43,363 nucleotides of DNA from Gammaproteobacteria bacterium (GTDB lineage Bacteria; Pseudomonadota; Gammaproteobacteria; Steroidobacterales; Woeseiaceae): the NCBI GenBank assembly GCA_024639825.1, contig JAHEGH010000022.1:1-43363 (forward strand). Reading direction: 5' to 3'. The notes under the pieces were generated by a model that had not been told where the DNA came from, searched no databases, and worked only from the letters and a program-made list of their open reading frames with translations. The first letter of the stretch is position 1. Each line of letters begins with the position of its first letter. Position numbers and translations under genes: made by a program. This document shows positions 39,423 through 43,363 of this stretch, piece by piece.

Positions 39423-41228
39423 ATGGCCAGCCACGCGGACATCGAACAGGTACGGGAGCAGCTTCGGTCGATTCACGATCGGGCGACCGCCCTGGAAGCA
39501 AAGTACGCGACCGAACTCTCCAGCGTGCATCCAGCCTTTCGCGAGGGCGCCAGGAACCTGGTTCACTACCTCGCGCTGCGCAAGTCCAATACGCATGATC
39601 TGCGCCGGAAGCTGCGCCGACTCGGCCTGTCATCGCTTGCCCACGCGGAACGCAACGTCCTTGGCTCGATCGACGCAGTACAGACAGCTATCGATCGCCT
39701 CGTCGGCGATGGCGCAGTAGACGCCGACGCCCTTGCGGCGGCACTTCAGGGTTCGAATCCTACGGCCGACGAGCATCGCCACGCCATGCTTGGCCCCAGC
39801 CCGGAGGGTCGGGATGTGAGCATCATGGTCACACTGGGGGCGGAAGCTGCCGACAGCCCGGAGTTGGTCGCCGAAATGCTGGCTGCCGGCATGAATCTGG
39901 CGCGTATCAACTGTGCTCGCGATGATCCAACGACGTGGAAACACATGGTCGAGAACGTACGCCGAGCGGCGGACGACGCCGGCACCGAATGCCGCATTGT
40001 CATGGACCTGTCGGGCCCCAAACTCAGAACCGGCGAACTTAGTCCCGGGCCGCGAGTCATTCACATTCGTCCTAAACGGGATCCGCTGGGCAACGTTATC
40101 GCGCCACGCCGCATTCGGCTGATACCGGATGATGTGCTGCAACACGGCACCAAGGTCGCGGTCATCCCAGTGCCCAGCGAATGCATTGAGCAGGCGCAGG
40201 AGGGCGACACGATTCGCTTCCGGGATACGCGCGGCAAGAAGCGGCGTCTCGTTGTCTCCAGCAAAGACGACAAGGGGCTCGTGCTCGAATCCTTCCAGGG
40301 CGCCTATGTCGCCACCGGTACGACGCTCACCCTGAGACCGGCCGACAAGGGAGAAAAACACACCTACAAGGTAGGCGAACTTCCTGCCGTCGAGCTACCG
40401 CTGCTCCTGCACATAGGCGATACGCTGATCATTCATCGGGACGCGGTACCCGGTGAACCCGCCATAGAGGATGCCGACGGCGTGGTTCTTGAACCTGCAC
40501 ACATCGCGTGCCAGCAGCCGGAGGTGTTCGAGTATTTGTCACCGGGTGAAGCGATATCGCTCAACGATGGAAAAATTTCCGGCGTCATTCGCAACGTGAG
40601 CGATGAACAACTCGAAGTCGAAATCACCAAAGCAAAACCCACAGGCAGTCGCCTGCGAGGACAGCGTGGTATCAACTTCCCGAACAGCGATATTCGCTTA
40701 CCTGGCCTGACCAAAACCGACGAGGAAAACCTCGCTTTCGTCGCGGAGCACGCCGACGCAGTCAGCCTGTCATTCATTCGCAAGCCGAAAGATGTCGAAG
40801 CGCTGTTGCAGGCACTGGACCAGCTGTCCGCCGATCATCTCGGCCTTGTCATCAAGATCGAAACCAACAAGGGCTTCAAGAGACTTCCCAAGGTCATGCT
40901 GGCTGCGATGCGACGCTACCCCGTAGCCGTGATGATCGCCCGCGGCGACCTGGCTGTGGAATGCGGGTGGGAGCGTCTCGCCGAACTGCAGGAGGAAATC
41001 CTCTGGGTGTGCGAAGCTGCACGCATGCCCGTCATGTGGGCCACGCAGGTGCTCGAACAGGAAGCAAAAAAGGGGTTACCCTCGCGTGCCGAAATAACCG
41101 ACGCGGCGCAATCGCAGCGCGCGGACTGTGTCATGCTCAATAAGGGACCACATATCCTCGCGGCAATTCACACACTCGACAGCATCCTGCGTGGCATGCA
41201 GTCGCTGCACTTCAGGAAGACATCCTGA
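39423..41228 (+). CDS. pyk: Pyruvate kinase, atypical (N-terminal extension, no C-terminal domain)
   Basis: The 601-residue protein starts at ATG 39423 with AGGAG seven bases upstream. The first 125 or so residues are a helical extension not found in classic enzymes. The kinase barrel follows: 'MNLARINCARDD', 'IVMDLSGPKLRTG', 'LSFIRKPKDVEALL', 'VIKIETNKGFKRLP' (catalytic Lys), 'VMIARGDLAVECGWERLAELQEEIL', 'MPVMWATQVLEQ' and 'PSRAEITDAAQ'. The B-domain is enlarged (roughly 200-390). The chain ends soon after the barrel, so the allosteric C-terminal domain is missing. Lys stands where K+-dependent enzymes have Glu in 'GPEIRTG', a change linked to K+-independence. Whether it is a true pyruvate kinase needs assay. 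Confidence 0.85.
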   Translation: MASHADIEQVREQLRSIHDRATALEAKYATELSSVHPAFREGARNLVHYLALRKSNTHDLRRKLRRLGLSSLAHAERNVLGSIDAVQTAIDRLVGDGAVDADALAAALQGSNPTADEHRHAMLGPSPEGRDVSIMVTLGAEAADSPELVAEMLAAGMNLARINCARDDPTTWKHMVENVRRAADDAGTECRIVMDLSGPKLRTGELSPGPRVIHIRPKRDPLGNVIAPRRIRLIPDDVLQHGTKVAVIPVPSECIEQAQEGDTIRFRDTRGKKRRLVVSSKDDKGLVLESFQGAYVATGTTLTLRPADKGEKHTYKVGELPAVELPLLLHIGDTLIIHRDAVPGEPAIEDADGVVLEPAHIACQQPEVFEYLSPGEAISLNDGKISGVIRNVSDEQLEVEITKAKPTGSRLRGQRGINFPNSDIRLPGLTKTDEENLAFVAEHADAVSLSFIRKPKDVEALLQALDQLSADHLGLVIKIETNKGFKRLPKVMLAAMRRYPVAVMIARGDLAVECGWERLAELQEEILWVCEAARMPVMWATQVLEQEAKKGLPSRAEITDAAQSQRADCVMLNKGPHILAAIHTLDSILRGMQSLHFRKTS

Positions 41229-41244
41229 CAGGAGGTATTGATCC

Positions 41245-42000
41245 ATGGCCGGAGTCGACGGACGCGTAGCCCTTGTAACGGGTGGAGGTCGCGGCATAGG
41301 ACGTGCAACGGCGGACCTGTTGGCATCCCGCGGTGCTCGAGTGCTGTGTGTCGGACGAAGCCAGCAGGAACTGGAGAGCACTGGCTTCGAGTACTCGGTA
41401 GCCGATCTTGGAACGCCAGAAGGTTGTGCCAGGGCGGTAGCAGATACGATGCAGCGACTCGGGCCAATCGAGATTCTTGTCTGCAACCATGGCATCGGAT
41501 CGGCACACGAACGTGTCATCTGGGAACAGGAACCAGGCGTCTGGGATGAGTCGATGCGAGTCAATCTTGATGGACCGTTTCATCTTTCAAGGCTGGTGAT
41601 GCCGGCAATGATCGAGCGCAAATACGGTCGACTGGTTTACACGAGTTCCACAGCCGGCCTGGTTGCCGAGCATGCAGGCAGTGCCTATAACAGCTCCAAG
41701 CATGGCCTTCTGGGTTTGATGCGCTCGGTTGCCCAGGATGGCGGAGCGTATGGCATTACGTCGAATGCGGTATTGCCCGGCTGGGTACGTACTGAAATGG
41801 CCGAACGCTCGGCGCGCCAGGAAGCTACCGATCGCAGCATTTCTACCGAGCAAGTGTGGAAAGAACGGGCTGCTCTATATCCTCCCGGCCGCGTTGTTAC
41901 GCCGGAGGAAGTCGCAGAGATGATCGCGTTCCTGGCGTCCGAGGAATCCAGCGGCGTCAGCGGAGAAGCGATCAGGGTTGCGCTTGGGAGTGTGTGGTAA
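41245..42000 (+). CDS. Short-chain dehydrogenase/reductase
   Basis: The 251-residue classical SDR starts at ATG 41245 with AGGAGG eight bases upstream. The cofactor motif is 'VTGGGRGIGRATADLL' (12-19 region), followed by 'NHGIG'. The active-site Ser is in 'RLVYTSSTAG', and Tyr148 and Lys152 are in 'SAYNSSKHGLLG'. The C-terminal 'VSGEAIRVALGSVW' matches FabG-like members. It uses NAD(P)H on an alcohol or ketone; the substrate is unknown. It follows pyruvate kinase by 16 bases and may be cotranscribed. Confidence 0.9.
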   Translation: MAGVDGRVALVTGGGRGIGRATADLLASRGARVLCVGRSQQELESTGFEYSVADLGTPEGCARAVADTMQRLGPIEILVCNHGIGSAHERVIWEQEPGVWDESMRVNLDGPFHLSRLVMPAMIERKYGRLVYTSSTAGLVAEHAGSAYNSSKHGLLGLMRSVAQDGGAYGITSNAVLPGWVRTEMAERSARQEATDRSISTEQVWKERAALYPPGRVVTPEEVAEMIAFLASEESSGVSGEAIRVALGSVW

Positions 42001-42044
42001 GTCTTCCACGGCGATTCGTGGCCACGGGATTTTCCGATCTGTAT

Positions 42045-42242
42045 TTATAATCCAGATGAGTTGTGGCGTATCAGCGCGGTGCCGACACCGAGCGCAATCA
42101 CTGTAGAAAATAAGGTCGCCAAAATGAGCAGCTCAGATATGTCCTCATCGTGTGGCCCCAGGTCAACGTTTCCGCCGACCAGCAGGAATGTGGCGACCAG
42201 GCTAATGACACCAAAAAGCGGCGTCAGCATTCCGAATACCAC
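42045..42242 (-). CDS. Small two-helix membrane protein, unknown
   Basis: A 65-residue frame from GTG 42240-42242 (or ATG 42230) encodes two hydrophobic helices: 'MLTPLFGVISLVATFLLVGG' and 'LLILATLFSTVIALGVGTALI'. A short acidic loop ('DLGPHDEDIS') joins them. It follows the lipase-like gene by 19 bases on the same strand and is probably its operon partner. I do not recognise a family. Confidence 0.55.
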   Translation of the reverse strand: MVFGMLTPLFGVISLVATFLLVGGNVDLGPHDEDISELLILATLFSTVIALGVGTALIRHNSSGL

Positions 42243-42261
42243 CCCGCTTCATGCTAACGCC

Positions 42262-43350
42262 TCATCCCGACTCTTGCAGCCAGGTACTTATCTGGCGATA
42301 GGCCTCGGGACGACTCAGGAGGTCGCGGTGGCCCATCCCGTATCCAACCCACTGACGGGTTTTGGGAATTGCCAACCTGCGCGCTTTATCCCGATGTCTT
42401 CCCAGCGCGCTATCGAGCGTCACCAGCCCGTCTCCAATTAATCGCTCGCTGAGCCGGCTACGCTTTGCCGCTCGCACCGCAGCTGCTGCATAGCATTTCA
42501 CATCCGAAGGCAGCGGCACACTGTCTTTCCCTGCCAGGATCGAGCCGTGGCGCAGGTCGGTGATACCCGCGCTGCGCGCCTTGCTTAAGCGTGTGAGCGG
42601 CATCGAGTAAGGACTTAGGTCCATCGCGAGATCGAGACCATGGCCGCCGCGCTCCAACGGGGCTCCGTGATGCGGTGTGCCCAAAAATACGAGCTTAGCA
42701 AGGTGCTTTAACCACTCGTGCCCGGCCTCGCGTGCGTGATGACAGGCACTGCGAGCGACAAGCCCTCCCATACTGTGACCCATGATGACCACTTCATCCA
42801 GCGGCTTCGTCCAATTCCCGATCAGCGTCTCCAGCATTTCCGCGAGCAGGCGGCCATTACTGGAGATTTGCAGGCCGCTGTTGTAGCGCAAGTAGAGTGG
42901 CAGATATCCGAGTTCATTGGAGAGCTCTGCACCGTGGTCATGTCCATCGCGACCCCACTGTCGATCGTTCATGCAGAGCCCGTGTACAAGCACCAGGATT
43001 TTGTTGTCACGCTGCAGATCACCGTGCTGTTCGAGCACACTCGACGGATCGTGGATATCGACTGGTCGACCGTGATGACGCAGGCTCATTTCGATAGCCA
43101 GCGGGTTCCCGGTCCGCACAAGATAGTCGCCATACACGCCGTTGGCCGCGGATCGGTACGCTTCCAGAGCCGGTGACGACTCCCCGTCCGGCAGCAATGT
43201 TGAGACACCCGAGAGACTGGCATCGACAGCATGCCCGACGAGACGTATACCCCCTCGAACGCAGCGATAGACAAGACCCGTGACCCCGCTCGGACGATCA
43301 GTCGCTGGAGCGCCGAGGGGTCGTGGCCGCAGCTGTATGGTGCGGTGCAT
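42262..43350 (-). CDS. Lipase-like alpha/beta hydrolase (PGAP1/EstA type)
   Basis: At least 362 residues. The nucleophile elbow is 'VVIMGHSMGGLVARSACHH' (S193). Oxyanion region 'NKILVLVHGLCMNDRQW', an acidic candidate in 'IGDGLVTLDSALG' and the His in 'GYGMGHRDLLSR' complete a likely triad. 'LVFLGTPHHGAPLERGG' is typical of PGAP1-like and triacylglycerol lipases. The first in-frame ATG is at 43348-43350, but no stop occurs between it and the window edge and the ribosome-binding site is weak. The true start may therefore lie outside. No signal peptide is seen with this start. Confidence 0.82.
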   Translation of the reverse strand: MHRTIQLRPRPLGAPATDRPSGVTGLVYRCVRGGIRLVGHAVDASLSGVSTLLPDGESSPALEAYRSAANGVYGDYLVRTGNPLAIEMSLRHHGRPVDIHDPSSVLEQHGDLQRDNKILVLVHGLCMNDRQWGRDGHDHGAELSNELGYLPLYLRYNSGLQISSNGRLLAEMLETLIGNWTKPLDEVVIMGHSMGGLVARSACHHAREAGHEWLKHLAKLVFLGTPHHGAPLERGGHGLDLAMDLSPYSMPLTRLSKARSAGITDLRHGSILAGKDSVPLPSDVKCYAAAAVRAAKRSRLSERLIGDGLVTLDSALGRHRDKARRLAIPKTRQWVGYGMGHRDLLSRPEAYRQISTWLQESG

Positions 43351-43363
43351 CGTCTCGACGACC

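Overview
The window is GC-rich, gene-dense bacterial DNA. Genes are short-spaced, often joined by ATGA, GTGA or TAATG overlaps, and several convergent pairs have touching or overlapping stops. A hemG-type protoporphyrinogen oxidase, a TonB-receptor tail, a di-heme peroxidase, a beta-barrel protein and Pot-type transporters point to a Gram-negative proteobacterium. The overall gene style suggests a marine or sediment gammaproteobacterium (low confidence below class). I saw no tRNA, rRNA, CRISPR array, phage gene or insertion sequence.

Region 1 (1-13049) is a catabolic cluster. A BetI-like TetR regulator (6224) and a class III aminotransferase (6162, minus) diverge around a near-perfect 20-bp palindrome. 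The minus-strand operon continues with two CrtI/PYROXD2-like FAD oxidoreductases, a GcvT-like aminomethyltransferase and the start of an NDP-forming acyl-CoA synthetase. The plus-strand operon continues with an acyl-CoA dehydrogenase and a complete spermidine/putrescine-type ABC importer. A Rieske oxygenase of the quaternary-amine type (bridging Glu) converges on the importer. Together this looks like uptake, N-demethylation, deamination and CoA-linked oxidation of an unknown methylated amine.

Region 2 (13173-22633) is the most unusual part. All genes are on the plus strand: a small Cys-containing ORF, a class III cyclase homologue with Lys at the transition-state Arg position, a GAF-SpoIIE phosphatase, an RsbW-like kinase and a STAS antagonist (a full partner-switch set). 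Next come an ECF sigma factor and a membrane anti-sigma factor, then a membrane-anchored protein made of 33 tandem 9-residue repeats. The last two genes are a secreted HExxH peptidase/propeller/beta-barrel fusion and a PrsW-type intramembrane protease. The sigma gene and the repeat-protein gene share a matching -35/-10-like sequence with identical spacing, so the sigma factor probably drives both. I propose a trans-envelope signalling and proteolysis system.

Region 3 (22638-33328) holds a di-heme peroxidase, a ZIP-like membrane protein, a flavin reductase, a BASS transporter, a secreted esterase, an active/inactive amidohydrolase pair, and a C39-peptidase ABC exporter with its HlyD adaptor but no visible precursor peptide.

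Region 4 (33329-43363) starts with the vestigial tail of a TonB receptor and its terminator. It continues with an Lrp/AsnC regulator, a YhiN-like flavoprotein, and a second ECF sigma/anti-sigma operon that also encodes a periplasmic HEAT-repeat protein. The remaining genes are a cysteine-synthase-like enzyme, hemG, an atypical pyruvate kinase, an SDR, a small membrane protein and a lipase-like hydrolase that may run off the window.
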